Notes: generated by a model from the sequence alone, not told the origin. A DNA stretch of 64,000 nt from Candidatus Cloacimonetes bacterium 4572_55 (GCA_002084765.1 NBMB01000021.1:61903-125902), one strand, 5' to 3'; numbered from the stretch's first letter, positions 46,601 through 56,163 are shown. Made by a program: numbers and translations.

Positions 46601-46727
46601 AAGGATCGGTATGGGTGAATTCGATTGACGGATCGGTACGATCCACGATCACGATCAAGGTCTCAGTAGAGTTATTTCCCGCAGGATCGCTCACTTCCGC
46701 CGTGATTGTATGAGAATCTTCATCCAA
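43680..46727 (-). CDS. Giant surface protein, C-terminal part: Ig-like, PKD domains, type IX/FlgD-like end
   Basis: This is the continuation, in another frame, of the gene at 46691-53563; together they would encode about 3300 residues. It carries the last Ig-like repeats (NSHTITAEVSDPAGNN type), four PKD domains (for example WEWDFGNGEVRD, WVWDFGDGDTVEV, YTWNFGDDTGG), a beta-sandwich stretch, and a C-terminal domain with QNYPNPFNPYTRIRYGLP and SGVYFYVL. That end is the FlgD-like/type IX sorting type common in FCB bacteria. The split lies in a 65-bp tandem duplication (46681-46745 and 46746-46809). Removing one copy restores the frame. It is probably one surface adhesin gene. Confidence 0.85.
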   Translation of the reverse strand: MDEDSHTITAEVSDPAGNNSTETLIVIVDRTDPSIEFTHTDPWYTNGDPVVLQGTVGDNRPLDELTVTVGGESVQQNAQGDWQVSLNLDENSHTITAEVSDPAGNNSTETLTVIVDRTGPQTAVSSDSTIYHTSPIRFTVSFGDSVYGFEEDDIEVEVNNNLVTEGAIHSFNVVNPRIYRFSVIPNSAGEVVVTVPAGSGNDIYGNGNVGHSRTIEYDPPVLTPIFSASVDSGHVPLEVLFTDESTQGVYPIAEWEWDFGNGEVRDSQGPHTITYSDTGRFDVTLRISDSYGGSRDTTYLDFIQVDVGPTANFGIVGDGIGNDSLTVEFVDHSTQGTYPIAEWEWDFGNGEEGLVYDSAGEPSDIFHTYMLEEDEDEKTFSVMLRIYDTQGNQDSLMISDYIFVSKEMPRSIFTISPNPLDGGVAKETQYRFTDSSRPFEENAITRWVWDFGDGDTVEVVDSNATEVTHTYMDPGYFRVRLTVYDERGTSYQDMKTGEDKVVVKAQPPTANFELIEPSSATGILPLYIEFDASASTSGSYPIQSYTWNFGDDTGGHDGGDKMSHVYTSEGTYQATVTLCDSLDNCHESSAVQIEISPFSIKEGSAQSDYHLISVPYRLDNASVSETIGDDFGDYDPEKWRLWDYVSQGNAFNRDYYIEYGSDGFAGNFSQGKSLFLIVRGSSDKELDFGQVNLTTDLEKIIRLNSGWNLIGNPYHRSVNWPETNGVETPRLYSDGQFQNKTSLEPWQGYAVRNTTSSEITVTISAPDGNEVSEPFFNLEHFDWLTELSLSMGESRDQYNHIGMLAEDQSQLKSHYCLSEIPPFFSSISLNFSGDKCADIRSPLDESKEWNLEIQSSESGEALLSWRYMVDPPENPRLYLINDLTKEQVDMAEKSEYIFSIGEGTNHLRIVYGDPGEMTQVIPDHVDLTQNYPNPFNPYTRIRYGLPTSSHAKLSVYSVTGQLVRVLTDEEQEAGYHTARWDGKNSLGSHVSSGVYFYVLSVDGQPLKKRKMALIK

Positions 46728-47950
46728 GTCAAGCGATACTTCCCCGCAGGATCGCTCACTTCCGCCGTGATTGTATGAGAATCTTCATCCAAGTCAAGCG
46801 ATACTTCCCAATTGCCATTTTCATCCGGATCGGCTGGTTCTCCATCGACCGTTACAGTCAACTCGTCAAGCGGACGGTTATCTTCCACTGTTCCTTGCAA
46901 CACCACTATGTTGTCGTTTGTATGGAAAGGATCGGTATGATTAAATGCGATTGACGGATCGGTGCGATCCACGATCACGTCATCCAAGTCAAGCGAGACC
47001 TGCCAATCGCCTTGCGGGTCCGGCTGGACTTCTTGATCTTGTCCATCCGCGGTAATCGTCACAGTCAGACCGGATTCCGATGTTCCATTAAGCGTAATCG
47101 GATTGTCGTTGTTTGTGTACCAAGGATCGGTATGATTAAATGCGATTGACGGATCGGTGCGATCCACGATCACGGTCAAGGTCCCAGTAGAGTTATTTCC
47201 TGCAAGATCGGTCGCTTCCGCCGTGATTGTATGAGAATCTTCATCCAAGTTAAGCGAGACCTGCCAATTTCCTTGCGCGTCCGGCTGGACTGATTCTCCT
47301 CCGACCGTTACGACCAACTCGTCAAGCGGAGAATTATCGTCCACTATCCCTTGCAACACCACTGGGTTGTCGTTTGTGTGGAAAGGATCGGTATGGGTGA
47401 ATTCGATTGACGGATCAATACGATCCACGATCACGGTCACGGTCTCAGTAGAATTATTTCCTGCAAGATCAGCAACTTCCGCCGTGATTGTGTGAGACCC
47501 TTCACCCAGGTTAAGCGATACTTCCCAATTGCCATTTTCATCCAGATTGGCTGAAATCCCATGGACAGTTACGGTCAACTCGTCAAGCGGGCGGTTATCG
47601 TCCACGATTCCTTGCAAGACAACCGGATTGTCGTTTGTGTACAAAGGATCGGAATATTCGTCGTCAAATGATATGGTCGGATCGGTGCGATCCACGATCA
47701 CAGTCAAGGTCTCTGTATAAAAATTCCCCGCAGGATCGGTCGCTTCCGCTGTGATTGTGTGAGACCCTTCACCCAAGTTAAGCGAGACCTGCCAATTTCC
47801 TTGCGCGTCCGATTGGATTTCGTGATCTTGTCCATCCGCGGTAATCGTCACAGTCAGACCGGATTCCGATGTTCCATTAAGCGTAATCGGATTGTTGTTG
47901 TTTGTGTGCCAAGGATCGGTATGATTAAATGCGACTAACGGCGGCGTTGT
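46375..47950. repeat. Tandem array of near-identical ~260-bp Ig-repeat units within the adhesin gene
   Basis: About seven units share blocks such as GATCCACGATCACGGTCA and CAAGCGATACTTCCCAAT-like segments and encode ~86-residue repeats (HTDPWYTN..NPVVLQG, SLNLDE.SHTITAE, VIVDRTDPSI). High DNA identity between units points to recent expansion or gene conversion. One unit lacks about 66 bp (junction near 46979). Confidence 0.85.
46681..46809. repeat. 65-bp perfect tandem duplication that shifts the adhesin frame
   Basis: The segment beginning GCAGGATCGCTCACTTCCGC is present twice in a row, starting at 46681 and 46746. The copies are identical until the last base. Because 65 is not a multiple of three, the reading frame changes here, splitting the giant gene. 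Confidence 0.92.
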
Positions 47951-50900
47951 ATCGATTGTCAGAGTTGTGTTGACAGAGCCTTCATAGTCCTGGTGATTCC
48001 ACGCTCGGACTATCAATGTATGTTCTCCTTCATTAAGAGTCGGCAGTGTCACTGTCCAGTTTTCTCCGTTTAGATCAGCCGGATAACTATTGCTATTGAT
48101 TATCGCCTCAACGCCGACAATTGTCCGACTTGTTCCATCCTCGGTTACAGTTCCGGAAATAGTGGGAGTTGTATCGTTGATAATCAAAGGCGAATCGATA
48201 TGAACCTCAATTGTGATCGGCGAAATATTCAGCTCGTTTGCAGTCGGGTCGCAGCCTCCATTTCCCGCCGCGTCTTGGGCGCACGCTTCGACATTGTGCA
48301 CGCCGTTATCCAGCGCATCGGTGACTTGATACCGCCATGTCATATTTCCCAAAATTTCCGCTGGGAACTCACTTCCACCATCGATACGGACGGTCACCTG
48401 TATTGCGTCCTCGCTCACGGTTCCGGTTATGAGAGGCGTCCTGTCGGAGGTGGTCAACGCGTCCACTGTCACGACCGGATCCGTGGTATCAACGCGCACT
48501 TGGCGTTCAGCCGAATTGCTCTCATTTCCAGCCAAATCGGTCGCCACCGCGACTGCTGTATAAACGCCTTCCGATAGTGTGGGCAGTTGCAAAGACCACT
48601 CGCCGTTTTCCGGTGAGACGAAATAATCGACCCCATTGATTGTGATTGTGACACTATCATTTTCTAACGGATAGTTATCGTTCACCGTGCCGGTCAGATC
48701 AGGGATCGGATCGTAATTGGTAATCAGTGAATCAGCCGGATCAAAAGTAATTGTGGGCTGAGTTATGTCGATGATCACTATACCCTCATCCTGTCTTTCA
48801 TTATTGAGACCGTCCATTGCATGAACGGTCGCGGGGTATGTCCCTTGAGGCAGTGTATTCGAGATTAAGCAAGACCAACTTGTCCCAGTAATGGCACCCG
48901 GATAGGTAGAACCATTGATTTCCACCCAAACGGTTTCCGCATCGCTCACCGTGCCGTTCAAGGTCGGCGTCTGGTCATTGGTAGTCATATCGTTTATGGT
49001 CACGATGGGACCAGAAGTGATTATCGTCAGAGTGAATTGGGCGGATCCGCTGTTTCCAGCGAGATCATCCGCTCCAACATCCACCGGATAATCGCCGTCG
49101 CTCAATGGGTTGCTCACCGTGCATTCCCAACGATTTTGCCCCATATCGGTTGCGTCATAATTTGTGCCGTTCACTGTGAAAACCACGCTGTTGACAACTT
49201 CATTGACAACACAGCCCAACGTCGGCGTCGGATCATTGACGGTCATATTCTGTACCGTGATAACTGGCGGCGTTGTGTCCACAGTCAATTCGTTCGTCGT
49301 ATTGTCATTCCCATTATTTCCAGCCAGATCAGACGCCACCGCGGCGACCTCGTAAACCCCATCAATTAACGGATCCGTGATTGTAATTTCCCATTCCCAC
49401 GTATTCTGACCTACAAGAGCGACAGCAGCGTCGTATTGATGGTTATTAACGGTAACCCTCACCCCGTCCTCGTAAACACCGGAAAAATTGTCGGTTACTG
49501 TGCCAGTCAACACCGGCGTCGGATCATTTGTGACCATGCTGTTTACCGTGATAACCGGCGGTGTTGTGTCAACCATCAGTTCGTCATTCGTACTGTCGAA
49601 GTTATCTACTCCTGTCTCGTTGTTCACGGCTCTTGCTATCACATCATAAATGCCTTCGGGCAGTTGTTGTTCGACCTGACAACTCCACAAATCACCGTTA
49701 ATAACAGCATCATAAGTCTGCCCATTCACCGTGACCTCAACGAGATCGGCGTCCTGGCCCACTGTGCCTGTCAGAAGAGGCGTATCATCATTTGTAATCA
49801 AATAATCAATGGTAATGGGCAGTGAAACCGGCAAGATATTCAGCTCATCTTCAGTCGGGTCGCAACCTTCATTTCCCACAGCGTCTCGCGCGCATGCTTG
49901 GACATCATGCAAGCCGATATCCAGCGCATCGGTGACTTGATACTCCCATGTCTGGTTCGGCAAAATTTCCGCTGGGAACTCACTTTCACCATCAATACTG
50001 ACATTCACCTGGGTTGCGTCGGAGCCAACGGTTCCGGTTATGAGCGGGGTGGTGTCCGTAGTTTCAAGGGGATCCACAGAGATAGATGGGGGCGTTGTAT
50101 CAATACTTATAATAGCCGAATCTCTGGCAGAATTGCCGACTGGGTCTGTGGCAATGACCCGTGCCTCATGATCTCCATCAAGGAGTGGAGTCAGGGTATT
50201 TTCAGGCAGGAACCATGTCCCGTTCCCAGTATTTGTCGCCGAATATTCAGCGTTGTTGTTGTCGTCGATAACCACGGCAATAGTCGCTGCCGGATCGTCC
50301 ACAGTTCCGCCCAACTGGGGACTGCTATCGCTCACAGTCATACCTTCGATCGTCACATCCGGCGGCGTTGTGTCAATGGTCAGCATAGCGAGCGCGGTAT
50401 CAGTATTGCCCGCGGGATCAGCCGCGACCACCGTCAGTGGATGATCCCCATCCGGTAGAGGAGGAGCGATCTGACCAGCCGCGAGAGTCCATGTCCCCGC
50501 GCTGACATCTGCGGTATAATCGTTTTCATTGACAGATACCGTGACGTCCGCGTCGTTATCGTCCACGGTTCCGGTCAGCCTGGGCGATGGATTTCTAGTC
50601 AGCAAAAATTCCTGATTAATCGTCACATACGGCGCGACATTGTCAATCCGACAGAGATCAGACGGCGCGTTTCCGTCTCCAATATCTAGTCCGCCTAACG
50701 GGAAAGTCGGGGGATCCTGTCCCTGGATCGAGTTGTTATCAACCAGGTTGAGACTTATATCGCCGTTGTTTTGGATATTATTGACCGTCACTGTGATCTG
50801 CTCACCCGATCCAGGAGAAACCGAGGCGATAGATCCGAGGACTGATCCAGTTGTTTCCAACTGAAAATCCGTCACGTCCACGCCAGTGACCGCTCTGTTG

Positions 50901-53563
50901 AAAGTCACGGTAAAGTCCAAAGCGTCTGCATTAGTCGGACAACTTGTCCCGGCAGATACCGTGAAAGTTTGGACAAACGGATAGTCCGCCGGATAGATTG
51001 GTTGGCAGTCCCCCGTATGATCGTCAATTAACTCGTTGTTCATCCCGTCCATGATGGAGCCGTCCCCATCTTCGACCAAGTCCAGGCAGAGATCGCCCAT
51101 TCCGCTGATATTATTGACCGTCACTGTGATCTGCTGACCCGAGCCAGAAGAGATCGAAGCGATATCTCCGGCGATATCTCCGGTTGTTCGCAATTGAAAA
51201 TCCGCTATTTCGATACCAGAGACGTTTTCGCTGAATATCACGTCAAAGGTTACAGTCGATGAGCCGATTTGCCAACTTCCGTCCGGCTGAATAGAGGTCG
51301 CAAAAGGACGAACGCCATCTATGTATAAATCACTCTGACCCGCCAATGAATTGGGATTCCCCAGAGCCGGCAATACGAGATTCGCGTGATTATTGTCCGC
51401 ATCGATCAACGTTCCCGATGACAATACCAGAGCGTAGATCGATTCATAATTCAGATCATCGTTATACTCGCCCTCCTGCACCCGATATAAAAACCGTATT
51501 ACCGTCGTCGAGGTGCCTTGTGTGGCTACAAGGATCCGATCTGTACCGCCGGTCTCCAGGGTGAGCTGTAATGTGTCGTTCAAGGTGACAGGCTTATTGA
51601 AATGGACTTGAATCTGCACCGGATCATTGACCGGCGGCTCGCCAATTCCAAGGGAAGCGGATTGGGGTATCGATGTGATCTGTGTCACATAGGGGGGCGC
51701 GTCGTCGTCTATGATGACTACCTCGCTCCGACTATCCGTTATGATAATATTGGGAGAGGTATCAGTTATATCGACATAGAAATTCTCGTCGCCCTCATTA
51801 TCCTCATCTTGGATAGTGGGAACTTGGATATTTTTGGTTAAATCTCCCCAACTAAAAATTTCCTCCCCCTGCGTGTTCTGAAAGTCCGTTCCACCGACCG
51901 CGGTTCCGCTCGTGGTAGCGTAGTTCACAGTAATTGACTGGTGGCTTTTTGCCGACAGTCTAACCGGCACGTATGCAATATCCCCTTCGGTGACGATCGT
52001 ATCGCAGATGGAAACCGTGGGCCAATCGTCGTCGTTCAGAATCGTGCCCACGCCCTGATCGTCAGTTATGGTTGCATTGGTCGGGTTGCTCAAGTTAAGA
52101 GAAAAATATTCGTCCAACTCATAGTTTTCATCGCCTTGAACCGTCACAGTCACTGTTCCGCTTATAGCCCCAGTGCTAAGAAAAAGCGTGCCACTGGACG
52201 GATCATAATCATGATCAGGGTCTCCAGGGGTGTTGTCGTACGCGGTACTATCCGCTGTCTGGTATCCGACACTCACCCCTGCATTGCTCAAGGTGGAGAG
52301 GCTCACAGTAAAAACAAAGTCGGTCGCGCCCGCGCCCTCATCTTGGCTCACATCCGAAACCGTGATCTCAGGTTCGCCATACCGACACACTTTCACCCAA
52401 CTGCTGTTGACGGCTGGTTCTCCTCGATCCATAGAACTGGAACAGATAGCGATCATCTCCCCTTCAACAGTGATGTTGCCTGGGGTGATGTCAATCTGAG
52501 GGTGATAGTAAGCGTCAATGCTAGGCGGATTGAGGGTAATTTTTTTAATGCCTCTCGTGGTATTGTGTTGTACCCAACTCGCAAAAGTCAGGTATATCTC
52601 ATTGTTGGCATTAACTATAGACGTGACGTCCAGTTGCTCGCTGTCTAATATTTTTGTTCCGTCCATCCCGCCATTGTCATTTGTCGGAGTTGTCACGTCA
52701 ACAGCATAGAGTCCGCCATCATCAATTCTCATATCGACTTGATCCCAGTAAGCCACATACGCGGTATTGCCGATAATTGCCATATCAAGGGCGCGTGGAT
52801 CCTCAATTCCTTCGACATTGCTTGGCAGCCGAAAGTAGCCAGTCTGCTGTGGGTCTGCTTTATCAGATATATCTACAATTCGAAGCCCGTTGCGGCGACC
52901 CGCAAGATAAGCCCGATCCCCGACTACTTTGACCCTCAGAATTGTGTCGATGCTTCTCCCACCAATGGGATTCCATCCGTTATCACTTAATCCGTCATAC
53001 GGTAAAGTGCCGAAAAGAGCCATGTTAGAAGTCTGACAGATATCGAAATGTGGATATGAAGTTTGAGAATCACCTGAAAACCACGCCTCATATACAATAT
53101 AGACGTAATCGCCATCCACAGCCAGATCAATTGCCGAGCTGTCATGATCGTAATGATAAGATACATACGTTTCGCTAGCGGTCTGGCTTAGGCTGCCAGT
53201 GGCATAGTTGATTTGAACCTTATGGGTTCCGAGAACCCCGCACGCGACGTATGCGAAGTCACCCACCACTTCCACAGCGTAAGCAGCTCGCCGCTGGGTA
53301 TGATTCGAGTCTACAAGCGAGTATGTCGAAATCGGTTGACCCCCGTTGATATTGTTAAGATCATACATCTTGAGTCCCGCTTCTCCAGCCGCGACAAAGA
53401 GATAGTTTTGATCCTGGCTGAACTCCACGTCAAAAGCTCTGTAGTTGGAGTTCATTTCAAAGGATTCGACCAGGTTGATCATCTGGCTATTTTGCCCATT
53501 CGCGGTCGCAAATAGAGCCATAATTAAGATTGAAACAAAAACAAAAATTTGAAATTTCTTCAT
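46691..53563 (-). CDS. Giant surface protein, N-terminal part: propeller, Calx-beta and many Ig-like repeats
   Basis: This 2290-residue frame has a signal peptide (MKKFQIFVFVSILIMALFAT) and LVIVD-type propeller repeats (about 25-400: YLFVAAGEAGLKMYD, AYVACG, AYLAGRRNGLRIVD). Two Calx-beta domains follow (about 400-515 and 515-625, with DENYELDEYFSL and DEDNEGDENFYV). Two Big-type domains come next (VTFDVIFSENVSG), then about 15-20 Ig-like repeats with DTTPPVI..LTGTV signatures. The last ~20 residues are out of frame after the 65-bp duplication. Such proteins are exported and mediate adhesion or surface layers, often calcium dependent. GGAGG precedes the start. It lies between the PEGA protein and kinase 2 genes on the same strand. 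Confidence 0.85.
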   Translation of the reverse strand: MKKFQIFVFVSILIMALFATANGQNSQMINLVESFEMNSNYRAFDVEFSQDQNYLFVAAGEAGLKMYDLNNINGGQPISTYSLVDSNHTQRRAAYAVEVVGDFAYVACGVLGTHKVQINYATGSLSQTASETYVSYHYDHDSSAIDLAVDGDYVYIVYEAWFSGDSQTSYPHFDICQTSNMALFGTLPYDGLSDNGWNPIGGRSIDTILRVKVVGDRAYLAGRRNGLRIVDISDKADPQQTGYFRLPSNVEGIEDPRALDMAIIGNTAYVAYWDQVDMRIDDGGLYAVDVTTPTNDNGGMDGTKILDSEQLDVTSIVNANNEIYLTFASWVQHNTTRGIKKITLNPPSIDAYYHPQIDITPGNITVEGEMIAICSSSMDRGEPAVNSSWVKVCRYGEPEITVSDVSQDEGAGATDFVFTVSLSTLSNAGVSVGYQTADSTAYDNTPGDPDHDYDPSSGTLFLSTGAISGTVTVTVQGDENYELDEYFSLNLSNPTNATITDDQGVGTILNDDDWPTVSICDTIVTEGDIAYVPVRLSAKSHQSITVNYATTSGTAVGGTDFQNTQGEEIFSWGDLTKNIQVPTIQDEDNEGDENFYVDITDTSPNIIITDSRSEVVIIDDDAPPYVTQITSIPQSASLGIGEPPVNDPVQIQVHFNKPVTLNDTLQLTLETGGTDRILVATQGTSTTVIRFLYRVQEGEYNDDLNYESIYALVLSSGTLIDADNNHANLVLPALGNPNSLAGQSDLYIDGVRPFATSIQPDGSWQIGSSTVTFDVIFSENVSGIEIADFQLRTTGDIAGDIASISSGSGQQITVTVNNISGMGDLCLDLVEDGDGSIMDGMNNELIDDHTGDCQPIYPADYPFVQTFTVSAGTSCPTNADALDFTVTFNRAVTGVDVTDFQLETTGSVLGSIASVSPGSGEQITVTVNNIQNNGDISLNLVDNNSIQGQDPPTFPLGGLDIGDGNAPSDLCRIDNVAPYVTINQEFLLTRNPSPRLTGTVDDNDADVTVSVNENDYTADVSAGTWTLAAGQIAPPLPDGDHPLTVVAADPAGNTDTALAMLTIDTTPPDVTIEGMTVSDSSPQLGGTVDDPAATIAVVIDDNNNAEYSATNTGNGTWFLPENTLTPLLDGDHEARVIATDPVGNSARDSAIISIDTTPPSISVDPLETTDTTPLITGTVGSDATQVNVSIDGESEFPAEILPNQTWEYQVTDALDIGLHDVQACARDAVGNEGCDPTEDELNILPVSLPITIDYLITNDDTPLLTGTVGQDADLVEVTVNGQTYDAVINGDLWSCQVEQQLPEGIYDVIARAVNNETGVDNFDSTNDELMVDTTPPVITVNSMVTNDPTPVLTGTVTDNFSGVYEDGVRVTVNNHQYDAAVALVGQNTWEWEITITDPLIDGVYEVAAVASDLAGNNGNDNTTNELTVDTTPPVITVQNMTVNDPTPTLGCVVNEVVNSVVFTVNGTNYDATDMGQNRWECTVSNPLSDGDYPVDVGADDLAGNSGSAQFTLTIITSGPIVTINDMTTNDQTPTLNGTVSDAETVWVEINGSTYPGAITGTSWSCLISNTLPQGTYPATVHAMDGLNNERQDEGIVIIDITQPTITFDPADSLITNYDPIPDLTGTVNDNYPLENDSVTITINGVDYFVSPENGEWSLQLPTLSEGVYTAVAVATDLAGNESNSAERQVRVDTTDPVVTVDALTTSDRTPLITGTVSEDAIQVTVRIDGGSEFPAEILGNMTWRYQVTDALDNGVHNVEACAQDAAGNGGCDPTANELNISPITIEVHIDSPLIINDTTPTISGTVTEDGTSRTIVGVEAIINSNSYPADLNGENWTVTLPTLNEGEHTLIVRAWNHQDYEGSVNTTLTIDTTPPLVAFNHTDPWHTNNNNPITLNGTSESGLTVTITADGQDHEIQSDAQGNWQVSLNLGEGSHTITAEATDPAGNFYTETLTVIVDRTDPTISFDDEYSDPLYTNDNPVVLQGIVDDNRPLDELTVTVHGISANLDENGNWEVSLNLGEGSHTITAEVADLAGNNSTETVTVIVDRIDPSIEFTHTDPFHTNDNPVVLQGIVDDNSPLDELVVTVGGESVQPDAQGNWQVSLNLDEDSHTITAEATDLAGNNSTGTLTVIVDRTDPSIAFNHTDPWYTNNDNPITLNGTSESGLTVTITADGQDQEVQPDPQGDWQVSLDLDDVIVDRTDPSIAFNHTDPFHTNDNIVVLQGTVEDNRPLDELTVTVDGEPADPDENGNWEVSLDLDEDSHTITAEVSDPAGKYRLTWMKILIQSRRK

Positions 53564-53737
53564 TAGTAAATGTCCTCCAAGTTATGCGTTTTCGTGATAT
53601 ATCGCAACTACTGTGCAATAATAAAATGTCTAACAATAAAACCATGCATGCTTTTCAAAAATCCATTCAGAAATGATATTCACAATCATAAATTGACCAT
53701 TTAGACCTCCTAAAAAAAAACATCATTTTACGTAACG

Positions 53738-53784
53738 CAGATACCTGATCTGCATATTGCCCACGGCAGAGCAGCCCTCTGCCT
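53738..53784. terminator. Two adjacent hairpins after kinase 2
   Basis: GCAGAT-ACCTG-ATCTGC (53738-53754) and GGCAGAG-CAGCC-CTCTGCC (53766-53784) form two short perfect stems just beyond the kinase 2 stop on the minus strand. No T run; possible terminator or processing sites. Confidence 0.4.
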
Positions 53785-53796
53785 TATATCCCATAA

Positions 53797-56163
53797 TCAC
53801 TGCCTGAAAACAACAGGTTTATCTCGATCAATCGTGACGGTTTTCGGTTCAAAACTTGTCCCAACCGCCTCAATTTTGTAAGTTCCTTCTAATAATAAAA
53901 GATCAGATATCGGAGCGTCGTCTACCCTCATCCCATTGATCTGAATCTCCGCCCCGATTTCCTCGCCCCTTACAGCGATACTCACCTTATAGAGTTGGAT
54001 ATTAATCGACCGGTTATCTCCAGGATAGACCGTCACGGTCGTCTCGCTGGAGAAATTATAGGGTGGGGTTGTGACTTTTATTCTATGGTCACCCCTGGGA
54101 AGTTCGATATTTTTCAGCTCTCGAACATCACCCATAAATGAGTCGCCAATATGGATACCGCATACAGTAGAGACACCTCTCAACTGAATGGAGAGTGTGC
54201 CAGGCTCTTCACGCGGCTTTGGATTCACCGTGATTCGGGCGACATTCGATTGAACCCTGCCTCCATTCTCCGACTCAACCGTCAACCGATAGCTATGCGC
54301 GCCTTCCGAAATATCCATGTCCACACTGAATCCGATTCGAGAGCCGCTCTCATTGACCAAATGAAAATCTTTCAGCCTGGTATAGATCGCGTTTCCGTCC
54401 TCTTTCAGCGTTATTCTGGAAATTTTCGGTTTCTCTCCTTTGTAGGAAATATTTCCCTGTAGGGTATATTTTTTTTGATCGTAATTAAGGGAGAGACCCG
54501 CCCCGGGAATCTGATAAAAACCCGCCCCGGTTAACTCCGGTTTTTCGACGATCGGATCCTTAATCGGATCCTTAGGAGGTAAAGGCTCTGTAACCGGCTT
54601 CTTTTTCACTGTGACCGCGGTCGTGTCCCCGAGAACAAAACCGTCCTGAAATGTGAACGCGATCGAAAAAAAATGCTCGCCGATTTCCAGATCGGATCGA
54701 CTGATGGCAAATTCAAAAGTGGACTCATTCGCCTTGGTAATCTGAAAATCTTCTGGTTTATCCGATACCAAAATATCCCCGTCTCGCAGTTCTGCGCCAA
54801 TGATTTTTGGACTTTCGCTGAGATAAACAGCACTACCTTTCAGCTCATAAATCTCGCCTTCCAATATCTCGGACTGAGCGTATATTTTCAGATTGTTGAT
54901 ATCTGGTATTGTGGTTGAAATTTGAATGGGAGGCGGTGGATCCTCTTTTGTGATCATCAATGCAATGGAGACCGCCAGCAAAATCCCCACTATCCCCATA
55001 ATGATTACAGAAAGTGGGGAGACCCTATCCTTTTTCTTTTCCAAGTCCACAACCACTTCCGACGCGCTCTGATACCGATCGTCCGGATCGACGCTCAGCA
55101 GTTTTTCTATTATAGGATCAAATTTTCGGCAATTCTTCCTTTTGCCTTTCTTGCGAAATTTGACCCGCTCCTTGGTCCCGAATCTGCCCAAAAAAGAAGA
55201 GGACGCGGTTTTTGTCCGTGTGGATTTCGTAGAGGAAGTCGCGGGTGACGTTCCTGTTTTCCATATTTCCGGCTTTTCATTATAGACCATTTCGTGGAGG
55301 ATGACTCCAAGCGCATAGATATCCGCTCGATGATCGATCTTCGGATGGTTTGTATCTGATAAAGTATTGCTTTGGGTGAGATCAAAAACGCGAGTCAAGG
55401 CGAGATCGTCAGTTTTTGCGCTATGAGATCGGCTATCGAAAATGACCGTATCGTCTGTCGCTCTGTCCGATGAAAGGAGCAGAGTCGCGTCCTCGTCCCG
55501 TTCTTCTTCAAAATCCTTGACAAGTTCTGTTTCCATCAACTCCGGTGCCATATAGCCTGCTGTACCTGCGCCGACCAGACTTCCTCCTCCTCCTTTTTCG
55601 TGGGAGATGCCGAAATCGGTGATCACCACTCTCGGAAAAGTTTTGCCATTCTCTTCATCAGGATTTTTCTTATCCAATAAAATATTGCGGGGCTTTAGAT
55701 CTCGATGCACCACGGTCTCTCCCGGTCTTGCCAACTCATGGATCAACCGCAGACCCTCGCAAATTTTCAGCATATAGTGCTTAATTTCCTCCGGTTTCAT
55801 CTGCTCGCCGGACTTCTTCAATTCCTGCAGTTGATCGTCCAGAGTATAGCCGCCCTCAATATATTCCATGACGATACAGAAGTCCCCGTCTTTATTCTCG
55901 CCGTAATGGTGCACCTTGATCACATGACGATGACTAAAATTTGAGGCAATATCCGCTTCCATCCTCAAATATCTCTTGATATTCTCATTTTTTCGATATT
56001 CCGGGAGTAATTGTTTTAAAGCAAACTTGCCGCCCTGTTGATCTTCCGCCTCTGCAAGAAAGACATCCGCCATACCTCCGCTGCCGAGTTTATCGCTAAT
56101 AACATATTTTTTTTTGACATTATACTTTCTATCTTCGATGACAATACGGCAATTTTTCCACAT
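53797..56163 (-). CDS. Membrane Ser/Thr protein kinase 2 with periplasmic PEGA domain
   Basis: This 788-residue protein has a Hanks kinase: Gly-loop LGSGGMADVF (about 26), Lys50 (ALKQ), HRDLKPRN (153-160), DFG (183-185), APE (206-208). A ~67-residue insert before DHRADIYALG (277-286) contains repeated Thr-hydrophobic-Phe motifs (DDTVIFD, LTRVFDLT). The single transmembrane helix is about 384-404. The outer part has two similar beta domains (about 430-530 and 555-655, each with a GSAV/GNIS-type strand set) and PEGA-type repeats near the end (about 665-785: GVSTVCGIHIGDSFMGDV, GAEIQINGMRVDD). It is paralogous to kinase 1. It probably senses envelope state and phosphorylates cytoplasmic partners. 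Confidence 0.92.
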   Translation of the reverse strand: MWKNCRIVIEDRKYNVKKKYVISDKLGSGGMADVFLAEAEDQQGGKFALKQLLPEYRKNENIKRYLRMEADIASNFSHRHVIKVHHYGENKDGDFCIVMEYIEGGYTLDDQLQELKKSGEQMKPEEIKHYMLKICEGLRLIHELARPGETVVHRDLKPRNILLDKKNPDEENGKTFPRVVITDFGISHEKGGGGSLVGAGTAGYMAPELMETELVKDFEEERDEDATLLLSSDRATDDTVIFDSRSHSAKTDDLALTRVFDLTQSNTLSDTNHPKIDHRADIYALGVILHEMVYNEKPEIWKTGTSPATSSTKSTRTKTASSSFLGRFGTKERVKFRKKGKRKNCRKFDPIIEKLLSVDPDDRYQSASEVVVDLEKKKDRVSPLSVIIMGIVGILLAVSIALMITKEDPPPPIQISTTIPDINNLKIYAQSEILEGEIYELKGSAVYLSESPKIIGAELRDGDILVSDKPEDFQITKANESTFEFAISRSDLEIGEHFFSIAFTFQDGFVLGDTTAVTVKKKPVTEPLPPKDPIKDPIVEKPELTGAGFYQIPGAGLSLNYDQKKYTLQGNISYKGEKPKISRITLKEDGNAIYTRLKDFHLVNESGSRIGFSVDMDISEGAHSYRLTVESENGGRVQSNVARITVNPKPREEPGTLSIQLRGVSTVCGIHIGDSFMGDVRELKNIELPRGDHRIKVTTPPYNFSSETTVTVYPGDNRSINIQLYKVSIAVRGEEIGAEIQINGMRVDDAPISDLLLLEGTYKIEAVGTSFEPKTVTIDRDKPVVFRQ

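Noticed and set aside
46375-47950. Ig-repeat array as a separate mobile or CRISPR-like array
   Set aside because: The units are in frame, encode a continuous Ig-like repeat protein and match the surrounding gene.
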